A stretch of DNA of 64,000 bases from Novibacillus thermophilus (GCF_002005165.1 NZ_CP019699.1:930001-994000), one strand, 5' to 3'. Shown: positions 26,475 through 36,988, counted from the stretch's first letter. Translations and numbers: made by a program. The notes: generated by a model not told the origin, from the sequence alone.

Positions 26475-27650
26475 ATGACACGGGAAAGGCAGGCGGAAGT
26501 GGCCGTAATCGGAGGTGGCATCATCGGATGCGCCATTGCTTACTATGTTTCAAAATCCGGTATGGATTGCATGTTAATCGAAAAACACGATGTTGCCAGC
26601 GGAACATCCTCCCACTGTGACGGGAACGTGACGATCGTAGACAAAGATCCGGGATTTGACAGCCAAATGTCCTTAGTCAGCCAAAATCTAATGGTGGATC
26701 TGGCTAAAGAGCTTGACATGCCATTTGAATACCGTGCACTCGGCAGCATACTTGTGTGTGAAAATGACGCCGAAATGGAGGCTGCAGAGGAATGGGTCGA
26801 CATCCAGAAAAAAGCCGGGTTGAAATTTAACCTGCTCGATCGCTCAGACATCCGTCAAGAATCGCCGTACTTTGCCGACGACATTCCGGGCGGATTGGAA
26901 TGTGAGACGGACTCGCTGATCAATCCCTATTTGTTTTGCTACGCTTTGATTGACAAAGCCACACAATACGGCTTGAAAGTGCACACGTTTGCAGAAGTGA
27001 CGTCCATATCCAAGAAAGAAGACTTTTGGATCGAAACGACAAAAGGCCCTTTTACGGCAAAGAAGGTCGTCAACGCGGCCGGGGTTTGGGCTCCGTTCAT
27101 CGGCAAAATGCTCGATGTGGAGATTCCCATCGTGCCGCGGAAGGGACACATCATGGTCGGTGCGAGACAAAAGCCGGTCATGATGCGAAACGTGATGGAA
27201 TTTGGCTACTTGATGAATAAATTTCAGCGCGAACGTATCGCCGATCCCGAAACGCTGGAACACGGAGTGGCCCTGGTGCTGGAACCGACGGAGAACCAGA
27301 ACTTTTTGCTAGGGAGCAGTCGGCAATTTGTCGGTTTTGATGGAAGTGTAGACATGCGTGTTGTGAAGACAATGGCAAAAAGGGCTTTGCGGTTTTTCCC
27401 CAAAATGGACGATTTCAACATCATCCGGACGTATACCGGCTTCAGGCCGTGGACGAAAGACCATTTGCCCATCGTATCGGCCGTCGAAAAAGTGCCCGGA
27501 TTTTACATTGCAGCGGGACATGAGGGTGACGGCATCAGTTTAGCTGTCGTGACTGGAAAGATAATCGAAGCATTAATTGGTGAACAGGATACGGTGATTC
27601 CCGTCGACCGGTTGAGGTACGATCGTTTTTATGAGACGGCACGGGCATAA
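26475..27650 (+). CDS. DAO-type FAD-dependent amine/amino-acid dehydrogenase (beta subunit)
   Basis: A 391-residue D-amino-acid-oxidase/glycine-oxidase fold protein. The FAD motif VAVIGGGIIGCAIAYYVSK, then VNAAGVWAPFIGK and the C-terminal GFRPWTKDHLPIVS and AAGHEGDGISLAVVTGK are typical. In HcnC and D-hydroxyproline dehydrogenase beta this subunit oxidizes the substrate C-N bond. With the three genes upstream it likely forms a complex oxidizing glycine, sarcosine, hydroxyproline or a similar imino or amino acid. Substrate cannot be fixed here. ATG start with GAGGGAGGG upstream. Confidence 0.9.
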   Translation: MTRERQAEVAVIGGGIIGCAIAYYVSKSGMDCMLIEKHDVASGTSSHCDGNVTIVDKDPGFDSQMSLVSQNLMVDLAKELDMPFEYRALGSILVCENDAEMEAAEEWVDIQKKAGLKFNLLDRSDIRQESPYFADDIPGGLECETDSLINPYLFCYALIDKATQYGLKVHTFAEVTSISKKEDFWIETTKGPFTAKKVVNAAGVWAPFIGKMLDVEIPIVPRKGHIMVGARQKPVMMRNVMEFGYLMNKFQRERIADPETLEHGVALVLEPTENQNFLLGSSRQFVGFDGSVDMRVVKTMAKRALRFFPKMDDFNIIRTYTGFRPWTKDHLPIVSAVEKVPGFYIAAGHEGDGISLAVVTGKIIEALIGEQDTVIPVDRLRYDRFYETARA

Positions 27651-27655
27651 TTGAT

Positions 27656-27684
27656 TTGACTTTTGTTTTTGGCGTCAGTATGAT
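27656..27684 (+). promoter_or_regulatory. SigA promoter of valS
   Basis: TTGACT (27656-27661), 17-base spacer and TATGAT (27679-27684). Transcription would start near 27691, at the beginning of the T-box leader. Confidence 0.8.
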
Positions 27685-27690
27685 AGTAAC

Positions 27691-27957
27691 ATACATTGGA
27701 ACGATGGTGAGACAAGCTTTGAAGGGGAGGAGTACACAGCGAAAGCTTTAAGAGAGGTTGGCGCGTGGGCTGAGACGCCGACTAAGCGGACACTGTGGAA
27801 CGTCGTCCCGGAGCTGCCAACCTGAACGCCGCGGCGAGTAAGGTTGGCCGGTCGCAGGCCGTTATCCGATCGAGGGCACAAGTGTGCGACTTGTGAACGA
27901 AAGGTGGTACCGCGGAAACAGTCTTCCGTCCTTTATGGGATGGGAGACTTTATTTTT
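27691..27957 (+). ncRNA. T-box riboswitch, tRNA-Val responsive, upstream of valS
   Basis: The conserved T-box AAGGTGGTACCGCGG is at 27901-27915, in the antiterminator region. A terminator hairpin (about 27920-27949, AGTCT...AGACT) with a T-rich tract follows. Stem I elements (AGTA near 27731, AGAGAG near 27752) and the CCGTTATC segment near 27860 are visible. Two overlapping GTC triplets at 27802-27807, after GGAAC and before CCCGGAG, are candidate valine specifier codons. Uncharged tRNA-Val binding would prevent termination and switch valS on. The specifier assignment was not folded and is tentative. Confidence 0.92.
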
Positions 27958-27991
27958 TGGGTGATCATGAGTATCGAAAAGGAGGATTCCG

Positions 27992-30661
27992 ATGTCTGGA
28001 AAACAGGCGGAACGAATCGAGCGTACAAATTTGCCGAAAACGTACGACCCGAAAGTGACAGAAGACAAATGGTACAGTTACTGGTTAGAAAACGGGTTGT
28101 TTAAAGCGAAGGGAAAGAGCGAGAAAGGAAAGTTTTCCATCGTCATTCCTCCGCCGAACGTGACCGGCATGCTGCACATCGGCCACGCTCTGGACTTTAC
28201 GCTGCAGGACATCTTGATCCGCTTTAAGCGCATGCAGGGGTACGACACCCTGTGGCTGCCGGGAACAGACCATGCCGGCATCGCCACACAGGCAAAGGTC
28301 GAAGCGAAGTTAAAGGAAGAAGGCTTTTCCCGTCACGACCTCGGTCGGGAAAAGTTCCTGGAGAAAACGTGGGAGTGGAAAGATCATTACGCCCGGATTA
28401 TACGTGATCAGTGGCGGAAAATGGGCTTGTCCCTCGACTACTCCCGGGAGCGGTTCACGATGGACGAAGGACTGTCAAAAGCGGTGCGGGAGGTTTTCGT
28501 CCGTCTGTACGAAAAAGGGTTCATTTACCGCGGCCAGTACATCATCAACTGGGACCCCGAGACGCGCACGGCACTGTCTGACATTGAAGTCGAATACAAG
28601 GAAGTGACCGGCGCCCTCTACCACATGAAATACCCGCTCAAAGACGGCAGCGGGCACATTACTGTCGCCACAACCCGTCCGGAAACGATGTTAGGCGATA
28701 CGGGGGTCGCCGTCCACCCTGAAGACGAGCGGTATCGCGACCTCGTCGGCAAGACTGTCGTTCTTCCGGTCGTCGGCCGGGAAATCCCGATTGTCGCCGA
28801 TGACTACGTCGACCCGTCATTCGGCAGCGGTGCAGTCAAAATTACCCCGGCCCACGACCCGAACGATTTTGAAATCGGGAAACGTCACGGCTTGCCCCAA
28901 GTGCTCGTCATGGACGAATCGGGAACGATGAATGAAAATGCCGGACCGTACAAGGGGATGGACCGCTTCCAGTGCCGCAAACAGATCGTATCTGATCTGC
29001 AGGAAGAAGGCGTGTTGTTCCGCATCGAAGAGCACGTCCACTCGGTCGGGCACAGTCAGCGCTCTGGTGCTGTCGTTGAGCCGTATTTGTCCACGCAGTG
29101 GTTTGTGAAAATGCAGCCGTTGGCTGAACTCGCAGTCAAAAAACAGAAAAGCGGAGAAGGGGTCCGCTTTGTACCAGAGCGCTTTGAGAAAATCTACTTG
29201 CACTGGATCGAAAATGTACGCGACTGGTGCATTTCCCGCCAGCTCTGGTGGGGGCACCGCATTCCGGCGTGGTATTGTGACTCGTGCGGGGAGACGACCG
29301 TCTCCCGGGAAGATGTCACCCGCTGCGCTCACTGCGGCAGCGAACAGATTCAACAGGACGAGGACGTATTGGACACGTGGTTCAGTTCGGCCTTGTGGCC
29401 GTTCTCGACGATGGGGTGGCCGGAGGAGACGTCAGACTTGAAGCGCTACTTTCCGACAGACGTGCTCGTCACCGGGTACGACATTATCTACTTTTGGGTG
29501 GCGCGTATGATTTTTACCTCACTGGAGTTTACAGGTGACATTCCGTTTCGCGATGTCCTCATTCACGGCCTCGTGCGCGACGCAGAAGGGCGCAAGATGT
29601 CCAAGTCCCTCGGAAACGGCGTGGACCCGCTGGACGTCATCGACCGTTACGGCGCAGACGCCATGCGCTACATGCTCTCCACGGGCATTACTCCCGGGCA
29701 AGACTTGCGTTTTCACTGGGAGCGGGTAGAGATGGCCCGCAACTTCGCGAACAAGATTTGGAATGCGTCCCGCTTCACCTTGATGAACATAGAAGGCTTT
29801 TCGGCAGACGACGTTGATTTGTCCGGTCCGCTCAGTACAGCAGACAAGTGGATGTTGCACCGCCTTACGGAGACGGCACGGGAAGTGACGCGCCAGCTCG
29901 ACCGGTACGAATTCGGGGAAGCCGGGCGCACCCTTTACACGTTTATATGGGATGAGTTTTGCGACTGGTACATTGAATTGGCAAAGCTCCCGCTGTACGG
30001 GGATGACCGGGACGCGAAGCGCACGACCCAGTCTGTTTTGACGTATGTGTTAGATCGCACTTTGCGCCTGTTGCACCCGTTTATGCCGTTTATAACGGAA
30101 GAGATTTGGCAACACTTGCCAACTAAAGGGATCAGTATTTCCGTGTCACAGTGGCCGGATGTCGACACCGGCTACCGATTCCCTGAAGCGGCGGAACAGA
30201 TGGCGTTCATCATGGACATCATTCGCCATGTACGCAACATACGCGCCGAGGCTAACGTTCCTGCCAACAAGTCGGTGGAGCTCATCGTTCGCCCGGACGA
30301 GGCGCACGCGGCCGTTGTAAAACGCCACCAGTCGTACATCGAGCGGTTGGCGAAAACGGACAAACTGACGATTCAACAAGATGTCGAACGGCCGGAAAAA
30401 GCCATGACGGCTGTCGTGTCCGGGGCGGAACTGTTTCTCCCCCTCGCGGGCTTGATCGATGTCGATAAAGAGCTGGAACGGCTGCACAGCGAACTTGAGA
30501 CACTGAATCGGGAAGTTGAGCGCGTGGAGAAAAAACTCGCCAACGAGGGGTTTGTCTCGAAAGCGCCGAAACACATCGTTGAGGCGGAGCGGCAAAAAGG
30601 CGCCGACTACCGTGAGAAGCGGGAGAAAGTTCTAAAGCGCATTGCCGAACTGTCAGGGTAA
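27992..30661 (+). CDS. valS: Valyl-tRNA synthetase
   Basis: An 889-residue class I aminoacyl-tRNA synthetase that attaches valine to tRNA-Val in the cytoplasm. HIGH is at residues 62-65 in [10 protein letters not shown] and KMSKS near 535 in [11 protein letters not shown]. The editing (CP1) domain motif [12 protein letters not shown] and a C-terminal coiled-coil tail ([20 protein letters not shown]) are present. ATG with AAGGAGG upstream. It is preceded by a T-box and overlaps slightly with the region before folC. Confidence 0.98.
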   Translation: MSGKQAERIERTNLPKTYDPKVTEDKWYSYWLENGLFKAKGKSEKGKFSIVIPPPNVTGMLHIGHALDFTLQDILIRFKRMQGYDTLWLPGTDHAGIATQAKVEAKLKEEGFSRHDLGREKFLEKTWEWKDHYARIIRDQWRKMGLSLDYSRERFTMDEGLSKAVREVFVRLYEKGFIYRGQYIINWDPETRTALSDIEVEYKEVTGALYHMKYPLKDGSGHITVATTRPETMLGDTGVAVHPEDERYRDLVGKTVVLPVVGREIPIVADDYVDPSFGSGAVKITPAHDPNDFEIGKRHGLPQVLVMDESGTMNENAGPYKGMDRFQCRKQIVSDLQEEGVLFRIEEHVHSVGHSQRSGAVVEPYLSTQWFVKMQPLAELAVKKQKSGEGVRFVPERFEKIYLHWIENVRDWCISRQLWWGHRIPAWYCDSCGETTVSREDVTRCAHCGSEQIQQDEDVLDTWFSSALWPFSTMGWPEETSDLKRYFPTDVLVTGYDIIYFWVARMIFTSLEFTGDIPFRDVLIHGLVRDAEGRKMSKSLGNGVDPLDVIDRYGADAMRYMLSTGITPGQDLRFHWERVEMARNFANKIWNASRFTLMNIEGFSADDVDLSGPLSTADKWMLHRLTETAREVTRQLDRYEFGEAGRTLYTFIWDEFCDWYIELAKLPLYGDDRDAKRTTQSVLTYVLDRTLRLLHPFMPFITEEIWQHLPTKGISISVSQWPDVDTGYRFPEAAEQMAFIMDIIRHVRNIRAEANVPANKSVELIVRPDEAHAAVVKRHQSYIERLAKTDKLTIQQDVERPEKAMTAVVSGAELFLPLAGLIDVDKELERLHSELETLNREVERVEKKLANEGFVSKAPKHIVEAERQKGADYREKREKVLKRIAELSG

Positions 30662-30677
30662 AGGGTCGGTCGTCAGT

Positions 30678-32000
30678 ATGGAGAATCCATCAGTCCAAGC
30701 AGCTCTCGCCTGGTTAAAACGATTCGACCGGTTCCACATCCGCCCCGGCCTCGAACGGATGGAAGCGATGCTGGAAGCTCTCGGGCATCCAGAACGTGGG
30801 CTCTCTTTTCTGCACATTGCAGGAACGAATGGAAAAGGGTCCACCGGCGCTTTTTTGGCAGGAATGCTGCGGGAACTCGGGTTTTCCGTCGGCGTTTTTT
30901 CCTCGCCGGCCATTATGCATGAACTCGACCGCATTCAGTATAATGGAAGTAGGATCGGAGACGCGGAATTCGTCGCTTGCGCTGAACGACTGAAAAGAGC
31001 AGTCAGTGCACGACAAGACAGACCGACTGAATTTGAAGTCATCACCGCGTTAGCCCTCGTTTACTTTGAAAGGGTTCGTCCCGATTGGGTCATTTGGGAG
31101 GCTGGTTTAGGTGGGAGGTGGGACGCGACGAATGTCGTCGAACCCCACGTCGCCGTTGTGACGAATGTCGGGCATGACCATCTGGATGTGTTAGGAAACA
31201 CCCTTTCAACAATCGCAGCAGAAAAAGCCGGGATTGTTAAAGCCGGTCACCCCGTCGTCACGGGGGCAGAAGGAGTGGCCGAGTCAGTTGTTAAAAAGCG
31301 CGCTGGACAACTGGATTGCCCGTATTACCAACTGGATTCCTGCGTTCGTACGGTCGCTCATGTCAAAAGAGAAGAAGGCTCTTCTTTTACCTATACGGGC
31401 TTGGAACGTACGCTGCACGATCTCACCATCACCCTCCCGGGAGAGCACCAAATCCGAAATGCGGCGTTGGCCCTTTTGGTGTTGGAAGTGTTGTCCCGAC
31501 AGGGGTGCGTGACGTTAGATGACACCGCCATAAGACGTGGACTTCGCCGCACGAAATGGCCTGGAAGAATGGAATTAATTTCAAAGCATCCCCGCATTTT
31601 GCTCGATGCTGCTCACAATCCCGAGGCAGCGGCACGGCTCAAAGAGGCGTTGCCAGCGTATTTTACGTACCGCCGGTTGTGTGTGATTGCTGGGATTTTT
31701 GCGGATAAAGACGTGATGTCCGTTTTGAAGCCTTTTGGAGAACTGGCAGACTGCTTCATTTTAACGTCCGGCGACCATCCCCGCTACATGCCGGCTGATG
31801 CGTTGGCGAACGTGCTGGCGAACGAGTGCAGTTGTACCGTCAAGGCCGTGCCGACAGCGGAAGAAGCCGTACAAGAGGCGGTGAAGATGTGTGGAACGGA
31901 TGATTTAATACTAGTGGCGGGGAGCCACGATTTGATGAGCACCGTGAGAAAGTACATCGTGTCGGATTTGAAAGCAAAGGTTGGTGATGATGGACGGTGA
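30678..32000 (+). CDS. folC: Folylpolyglutamate synthase/dihydrofolate synthase
   Basis: A Mur-ligase-family enzyme, about 440 residues, that adds glutamate to folates. The ATP-binding loop HIAGTNGKGSTGAFLAGML is near residues 47-65; WEAGLGGRWDATNVV and DAAHNPEAAARL are family motifs. ATG 30678 was chosen since the frame opens inside valS; TAAAGGG lies upstream. The stop overlaps the MurC start (GTGA at 31997), so the two are coupled. Order valS-folC is conserved in Bacillus. Confidence 0.96.
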   Translation: MENPSVQAALAWLKRFDRFHIRPGLERMEAMLEALGHPERGLSFLHIAGTNGKGSTGAFLAGMLRELGFSVGVFSSPAIMHELDRIQYNGSRIGDAEFVACAERLKRAVSARQDRPTEFEVITALALVYFERVRPDWVIWEAGLGGRWDATNVVEPHVAVVTNVGHDHLDVLGNTLSTIAAEKAGIVKAGHPVVTGAEGVAESVVKKRAGQLDCPYYQLDSCVRTVAHVKREEGSSFTYTGLERTLHDLTITLPGEHQIRNAALALLVLEVLSRQGCVTLDDTAIRRGLRRTKWPGRMELISKHPRILLDAAHNPEAAARLKEALPAYFTYRRLCVIAGIFADKDVMSVLKPFGELADCFILTSGDHPRYMPADALANVLANECSCTVKAVPTAEEAVQEAVKMCGTDDLILVAGSHDLMSTVRKYIVSDLKAKVGDDGR

Positions 32001-33385
32001 ACACTCCAGAACACGTTCATTTTGTCGGGATCGGCGGCTACGGGATGAGTGCCATCGCCCGCGTCATGCTAGACATGGGATATAAGGTCAGCGGTTCTGA
32101 CGTGGCACAAAAAGAGTTGACGGACCAACTGTCCGAGCGGGGAGCCACCGTTTACATCGGACATGAGGCAAACAACGTGAACGGAGCCGATCTCGTCGTA
32201 TACTCAACTGGCGTCCCGGAAGACAATGTCGAACTGAAAGCCGCCGAAGACAAAAGAATCCCCCTGTTGCACCGCTCGCAAATGTTGGCGAGGCTGTTAA
32301 ACGAACGCAAAGGGATCGCCGTATCAGGTGCACACGGCAAAACGACGACATCTTCGATGATCGCACAAGTGATGGAAGAGTGCGGTGTTGACCCGACATA
32401 CGTCATAGGCGGCGAAGTGGTTGGGTTAGGGGGAAACGCCAAAGCGGGAAACAGTGAATACGTCGTGGCGGAAGCGGACGAAAGCGACGGTAGTTTTTTG
32501 GAGTACTTTCCGTATTTGGCCGTTGTGACCAACGTGGAGGCAGACCACCTGGAAAACTACGACGGTTCATTTGACAACTTAAAAGAAGCTTACAAACAGT
32601 TTTTAAGTCAAGTGCGCCCGGGAGGGGCGGCGGTCGTGTGCGGCGATGACCCGTACATTCAGGAACTGTTGCCCGGAATGCGTTCTGAAGTCGTCACGTA
32701 CGGATTGGAGCGGGACAGAGATTTCGCGGCGACAGATATTCAAAACGCCAACGGAAGAACGGTTTTTACCGTTTGGGAAAAGGGAGGGCGTCAAGGGAAC
32801 GTGACGTTGTCTTTCCCCGGGCGGCACAACGTGTACAACGCGCTGGCGACGATTGCCGTATGCCGTCACATCGGCCTTCCGTTTCAGGACATTGCCAAAG
32901 CTTTGCCCCATTTTAGCGGGACAAAGCGGCGGTTTCAGCTCGTCGGGGAAGTGGACGGCATCACCGTGATCGATGACTACGCCCACCACCCGACGGAAAT
33001 TGAGACCACGATCGAAGCGGCGAACGCTTTAAACAAGCGGATCATCGCTGTCTTTCAGCCGCAGCGGTACTCGCGTACATATTTTTTGCTTGACGCGTTC
33101 AGCCGTGCTTTTGGCAGGGCAGATGAAGTGGTGATGACCGACATTTATTCCCCCGTTGGCGAAGCTCGAATCGAGGGTGTCAGCTCAGAGCGGCTCACAC
33201 AGCTCATTCGGGAGAACAGCAACCCGAATGTCATCTTTTGCAAAACGAATGAAGATGTTCACCACTACTTGATGGAGCGTGTGAAACCGGGTGACCTCGT
33301 GCTGACGATGGGGGCGGGAGACATCTGGACGGTGGCCCACAAACTGGTTCAGACCCTTCACGCACGGTCTCTCAACCAACCTTAA
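31997..33385 (+). CDS. murC: UDP-N-acetylmuramate--L-alanine ligase
   Basis: A 462-residue ATP-dependent ligase that adds L-alanine to UDP-MurNAc at the start of the peptidoglycan stem peptide. VHFVGIGGYGMSAIARV is the UDP-binding start, GAHGKTTTSSMIAQ (near 111-124) the P-loop, and IDDYAHHPTEI the C-terminal domain motif. GTG overlaps the folC stop. In Bacillus murC lies elsewhere, so its place between folC and comC differs from that model. Followed by a terminator. Confidence 0.96.
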   Translation: MNTPEHVHFVGIGGYGMSAIARVMLDMGYKVSGSDVAQKELTDQLSERGATVYIGHEANNVNGADLVVYSTGVPEDNVELKAAEDKRIPLLHRSQMLARLLNERKGIAVSGAHGKTTTSSMIAQVMEECGVDPTYVIGGEVVGLGGNAKAGNSEYVVAEADESDGSFLEYFPYLAVVTNVEADHLENYDGSFDNLKEAYKQFLSQVRPGGAAVVCGDDPYIQELLPGMRSEVVTYGLERDRDFAATDIQNANGRTVFTVWEKGGRQGNVTLSFPGRHNVYNALATIAVCRHIGLPFQDIAKALPHFSGTKRRFQLVGEVDGITVIDDYAHHPTEIETTIEAANALNKRIIAVFQPQRYSRTYFLLDAFSRAFGRADEVVMTDIYSPVGEARIEGVSSERLTQLIRENSNPNVIFCKTNEDVHHYLMERVKPGDLVLTMGAGDIWTVAHKLVQTLHARSLNQP

Positions 33386-33403
33386 ATACAACATTGTGGC
33401 AAC

Positions 33404-33438
33404 ATGGCGGAGCACCACCAGCTCCGCCGCATTTTTTA
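33404..33438 (+). terminator. Rho-independent terminator after murC
   Basis: Perfect stem GGCGGAGC (33406-33413) and GCTCCGCC (33421-33428), 7-base loop, then a short T-run. Confidence 0.88.
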
Positions 33439-33573
33439 GTCCAAACGCCTCTGTTAAACGGTGTTGTGTTCAGCTAGAATAGTGGTAAAGGAGAAATGGG
33501 ACAACCCTACAGGAAGTCATTTTCCCTGTGCAATGTCTCACACGGCAAGTAAGAGTTCATTTGGAGAGACAAC

Positions 33574-34332
33574 ATGGATGCGTTTTCTTACGTTTTGTTT
33601 GGTTTGTTCGGACTTATCGTGGGAAGCTTTCTCAATGTCGTCGCATTGAGGGTGCCGGCAGGAGAGTCAGTTCTCATGCCACGGTCCCGATGTCCCGAGT
33701 GTAAAGAGACGCTCACCCCGCTTCAGTTAGTGCCGGTCGCTAGTTACTTGATTCTCCGCGGACGCTGCCGCTACTGCGGGACAAGCCTTCCCCTTTACTA
33801 CCCGCTGACGGAAGCAGGGACAGCTGTCCTGTTCGTGCTGGCTTACGGGCGGTGGGGATGGTCCCTTGAATTGTTGGTCGCCTTGCCGCTGTTGTCAATT
33901 CTCGTCGTCATTACACATACCGATTTACGGCTGAAGCTCATTCCAGACAAAGTGACGATTCCCGGCATGGTCTACTTTTGTCTGTTGAGGTTGTTTGTCC
34001 GCTCCGACCCGTGGTGGGAATACGCATTAGGTTTTGTCGTCGCCGGCGGTCTGCTGATGCTTATCGCTGTTTTAAGTCGCGGCGGCATGGGGGGCGGCGA
34101 CATCAAACTGATGGCTATGGCCGGGCTTGCCATCGGGTGGAAGTATGCACTCTTCGCCTTTATGATGGCCACGTTACTCGGCGGACTAGTCGGAATGGGG
34201 CTGCTCCTTTTAAAAAGAGCCGGGAGAAGAGACGCCATTGCTTTCGGTCCTTTTCTCGCCATCGGCATTGCAGCGTCCTATATGTGGGGAGACGTTTTAT
34301 GGCATTGGTACTGGAATGAGGGCTTAATTTAA
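33574..34332 (+). CDS. comC: Prepilin peptidase (ComC/PilD)
   Basis: A 252-residue membrane aspartyl protease that cleaves and N-methylates prepilin-like competence and pilus proteins. The cytoplasmic zinc-binding region has CPECKETL and CRYCG, and the two catalytic aspartates lie in THTDLRLKLIPD and GGGDIKLMAMAGL. Seven or eight TM segments are predicted. The place after folC/murC matches Bacillus comC. ATG start; GGAGAGAC upstream. Confidence 0.95.
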   Translation: MDAFSYVLFGLFGLIVGSFLNVVALRVPAGESVLMPRSRCPECKETLTPLQLVPVASYLILRGRCRYCGTSLPLYYPLTEAGTAVLFVLAYGRWGWSLELLVALPLLSILVVITHTDLRLKLIPDKVTIPGMVYFCLLRLFVRSDPWWEYALGFVVAGGLLMLIAVLSRGGMGGGDIKLMAMAGLAIGWKYALFAFMMATLLGGLVGMGLLLLKRAGRRDAIAFGPFLAIGIAASYMWGDVLWHWYWNEGLI

Positions 34333-34352
34333 GGTAAAGGAGTCAAGGAGAC

Positions 34353-35312
34353 GTGTGGCGTTCACGTTCCTTTTTAGGACTGGAACTGAAAGATGACGTG
34401 TTCAAAATAGTCGAATTAATGAAGAGCGGCCGCGGAGTCCGTTTGGAGCGTCTTGTATATGAACGGATTCCGAACGGTTTCATTTCGGAAGGTGTTGTTC
34501 TGGAACCGAAGCGAGTGAACGAGCTGCTCGGCGCAGCGGTCGCAGGTGAAGATTTTCAGACGCGCAAGGTACACATCTCTATAGACAGCCCCCACTTTCA
34601 GCTGATGACAAAAACATATCCCGCCATGAAAAAGAGACACTTGCGGCGGGTGATTGCATCAGACATCGCGGAAAAAATGGAGCTTTCGATTGAAGATCCG
34701 TGGTACGAAGTCATCAGTTTAGAGAAACCGGACAACCAGGATGAACACAGTGAATGGAAAGTCCTAATCGTCGTGACATCTGAAGCATTTGTCCGATCGT
34801 ACGTTCAGTTGGTCCGTTCCAGCGGTCTTAAGCCGGTCGGAGTGGATTTGTCTCCTCTAGCCGTTCACCGCTGGCTCACATACAGTCGTCCTGCCGACGA
34901 GCTGGCAGAGAAGGTGCTCATTGTGAACTTGTCGTCCCGCGGTGCCCATGTGAGCGTCATCAAGGGGAATATTCTCACCGCATCACATTACGTCCCGCTT
35001 CCGGCTCTGTCTTTTTCATCAGGAACGGCGGACGTGAAAGCGGGCGTTCGCCAGTACGCGTCGCACCTTATGCGAAGCGTCGTGTCGACTGTTGGCAGGG
35101 ATGATGCGATCGGCGAGTGGACGTTGACAGGCGAAGGCGTGCCCCTTGCCGACGTTCGGGATCGGTTACGCGAGGAAATGAACGTGCGGATCAGTGTCAT
35201 TTCTGGTGAAGTTCCCGTCAGCGACTCGCTTCTTTACCGACCCATCGCCCAGTTAAAGCCCGGGCTCTGTTTGCCGATGGGACTGGCTTTGAAAGGACTG
35301 ATACGTTCGTGA
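34353..35312 (+). CDS. pilM: PilM-like type IV pilus assembly protein
   Basis: A 319-residue actin-fold-like cytoplasmic protein. FLGLELKDDVFKIVELMKSG resembles the PilM N-terminal strand pair, and VLIVNLSSRGAHVSVIKGN the phosphate-2 region. It starts 20 bases after comC at GTG and overlaps the next gene. In Gram-negative pili PilM, PilN and PilO form an inner-membrane platform; the same set here in a Gram-positive suggests a type IV pilus or competence platform. Confidence 0.85.
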   Translation: MWRSRSFLGLELKDDVFKIVELMKSGRGVRLERLVYERIPNGFISEGVVLEPKRVNELLGAAVAGEDFQTRKVHISIDSPHFQLMTKTYPAMKKRHLRRVIASDIAEKMELSIEDPWYEVISLEKPDNQDEHSEWKVLIVVTSEAFVRSYVQLVRSSGLKPVGVDLSPLAVHRWLTYSRPADELAEKVLIVNLSSRGAHVSVIKGNILTASHYVPLPALSFSSGTADVKAGVRQYASHLMRSVVSTVGRDDAIGEWTLTGEGVPLADVRDRLREEMNVRISVISGEVPVSDSLLYRPIAQLKPGLCLPMGLALKGLIRS

Positions 35313-35914
35313 ACATAAACTTAATGCCGCGGGAACCGCTTTTTGACCGGTTTTATCACGTGTGGCTCGCGTTGACGATTCTAAGCATCATCGCCTTTGC
35401 CGTTCTCTGTTACTACGTGTACGCGCTGGAAACGGAGACGGTTCAAGCGTTGCAGGAGCAAAATAGTGAAATGACCCGGACAAAAGAAGAGCTGTCTCAA
35501 GAATTGGCGGCATACCGGGAGCGGGAAGCGTTTTGGCAAGAGAACGAACCGTACTACGTCTACCGAGACGCTGTGGAGGCGCAAGGGGCAGTGTCACACG
35601 CGTGGGATGAGATCTTGTCCGCGATGGAAGAGGCGTTGCCTTCAGGCGGGCAACTGATTCAGGTAGAGGTCACCGAGCGTGTGGCACAAGGCCTTGCAGT
35701 CGTCCATTCGGTAGACGGCGCCGCGTCGTTTGTGCAGCGCATGCACGATGTGCTGCTCGTCGAAGATGTGGCACTGGAAGCAGTCAATGCTCCAGAGGAG
35801 TTTGCTCCGCTGCACGTTGAAGGAGAGCAGGCCAGCGTCATTCGGTTTCGCTTGACCGCGGCTAAACCAGAACAGTCTGATGCGGAAGACAGGAGACCAG
35901 AGGATGAAGCGTAA
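35309..35914 (+). CDS. pilN: PilN-like type IV pilus assembly protein
   Basis: A 201-residue bitopic protein with one TM segment (about 18-38: WLALTILSIIAFAVLCYYVYAL), then a coiled coil and an alpha/beta domain. The start MNINLMPREP is the PilM-binding segment (typically INLLP). GTG overlaps the pilM stop. It forms a heterodimer with the PilO-like product encoded next. Confidence 0.82.
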   Translation: MNINLMPREPLFDRFYHVWLALTILSIIAFAVLCYYVYALETETVQALQEQNSEMTRTKEELSQELAAYREREAFWQENEPYYVYRDAVEAQGAVSHAWDEILSAMEEALPSGGQLIQVEVTERVAQGLAVVHSVDGAASFVQRMHDVLLVEDVALEAVNAPEEFAPLHVEGEQASVIRFRLTAAKPEQSDAEDRRPEDEA

Positions 35915-36988
35915 GTGGAAATGGGCTGAAATCAAAGCCAGAGTCAAGTGGAAGTCCCCCGCCGCGATGCTCACGTTGCTCTTTGCCGGTCTTGGCGTGG
36001 TCCTTCTCGTTTCAGGCCCCCACATTTGGGAACAGTGGCGACTGATTGAACAGCTCAAAGAGGAGCAGTCGGCACTGGAGATGTACATTGCCGACGGCCA
36101 AAAACGGTTGGACGAAGAAGAGCCACATCCGATGGAACCGCTGGATGAACACACATTAATCCGGTTGCAGGAGCAACTCCCCTCGAGGAAGATGTGCCGC
36201 GGTTCACCGCACAGCTGTCGGAGGCTGCCCGTCAGGCGGGTATGACGTTAAACGGCTTACATGTCGCCCGGAGCGAGGAACTGTTAAACAAAAAGGTGGC
36301 CCATCCAGGTTTACTTCCTGAAGGAGATGAGGATGCGAAGGAACCAGTGAGAGAGCAAGAGGAGGCACAAAAAGACGAGGCGCATGAGAAGGATAACGAA
36401 GCGAGCGAGGGAGAGAGGTCTGAGCTGTTACAGTTTAGCGCTGACTCATTTTCGAAGGAAGTGGATGCAACCGCCCGCACGGAAACAGGGGTAGAGCGTC
36501 TGTGGGCCGACGTCTATTTAGAAGGGTCTTATACCCATTTAGCCGACTTTTTTTCACGGCTGAAGCAGCAACCGCGGTTAACGGAAGTCGTCGCCTGGCG
36601 GTACGTGCTTCCCCGCGACGGTGTTCCCAGCAATATTCGGGTTCGGTTGAACGTCCTGTACTACGTGGACGACCGATTGACGGATTTGCCTTCCTTGCCG
36701 GAACTGGACATTCCGGAAGGCAGCGGTCAGCCGATTCGTGTCCTCCCCGAAGAGCCGCAAACGGAAGAGAAAGAAGACCACGAGTCCCGCAAAGGCGAGG
36801 ACGGTCCGTTTTTCGTCCCTTACCCCTTTGTCCCGAATGAAGACGGCACCGGATTTGTCCCGTACCCGTGGGAGCCAGGAGAGGAATTCCCGGCGCTAGA
36901 ACCGCCGCCGGATGACGGACTGCCGGCAGACATCGACGTGACAGAGGAGAAGGGAGCTCTGCCGGATTTTGCGCCAGGTGACAATTAA
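35904..36988 (+). pseudogene. pilO: PilO-like pilus assembly protein, interrupted by a one-base frameshift
   Basis: Two overlapping frames make one protein. The first (35904-36245) has a TM segment and coiled coil and reads IRLQEQLP before leaving frame. The second (from GTG 36194) reads VPRFTAQLSEAARQAGMTLNGLH. Adding one C to the C4 run at 36179-36182 joins them as LQEQLPLEEDVPRF. The restored protein (about 360 residues) has an acidic insert around residues 130-175, a PilO-like alpha/beta domain, and a Pro/Glu-rich tail with PYPFVPNEDG and FVPYPWEPGEEF. Overlaps pilN. It is more likely a sequence error than a true pseudogene, given two other poly-C breaks in this window. Confidence 0.75.
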
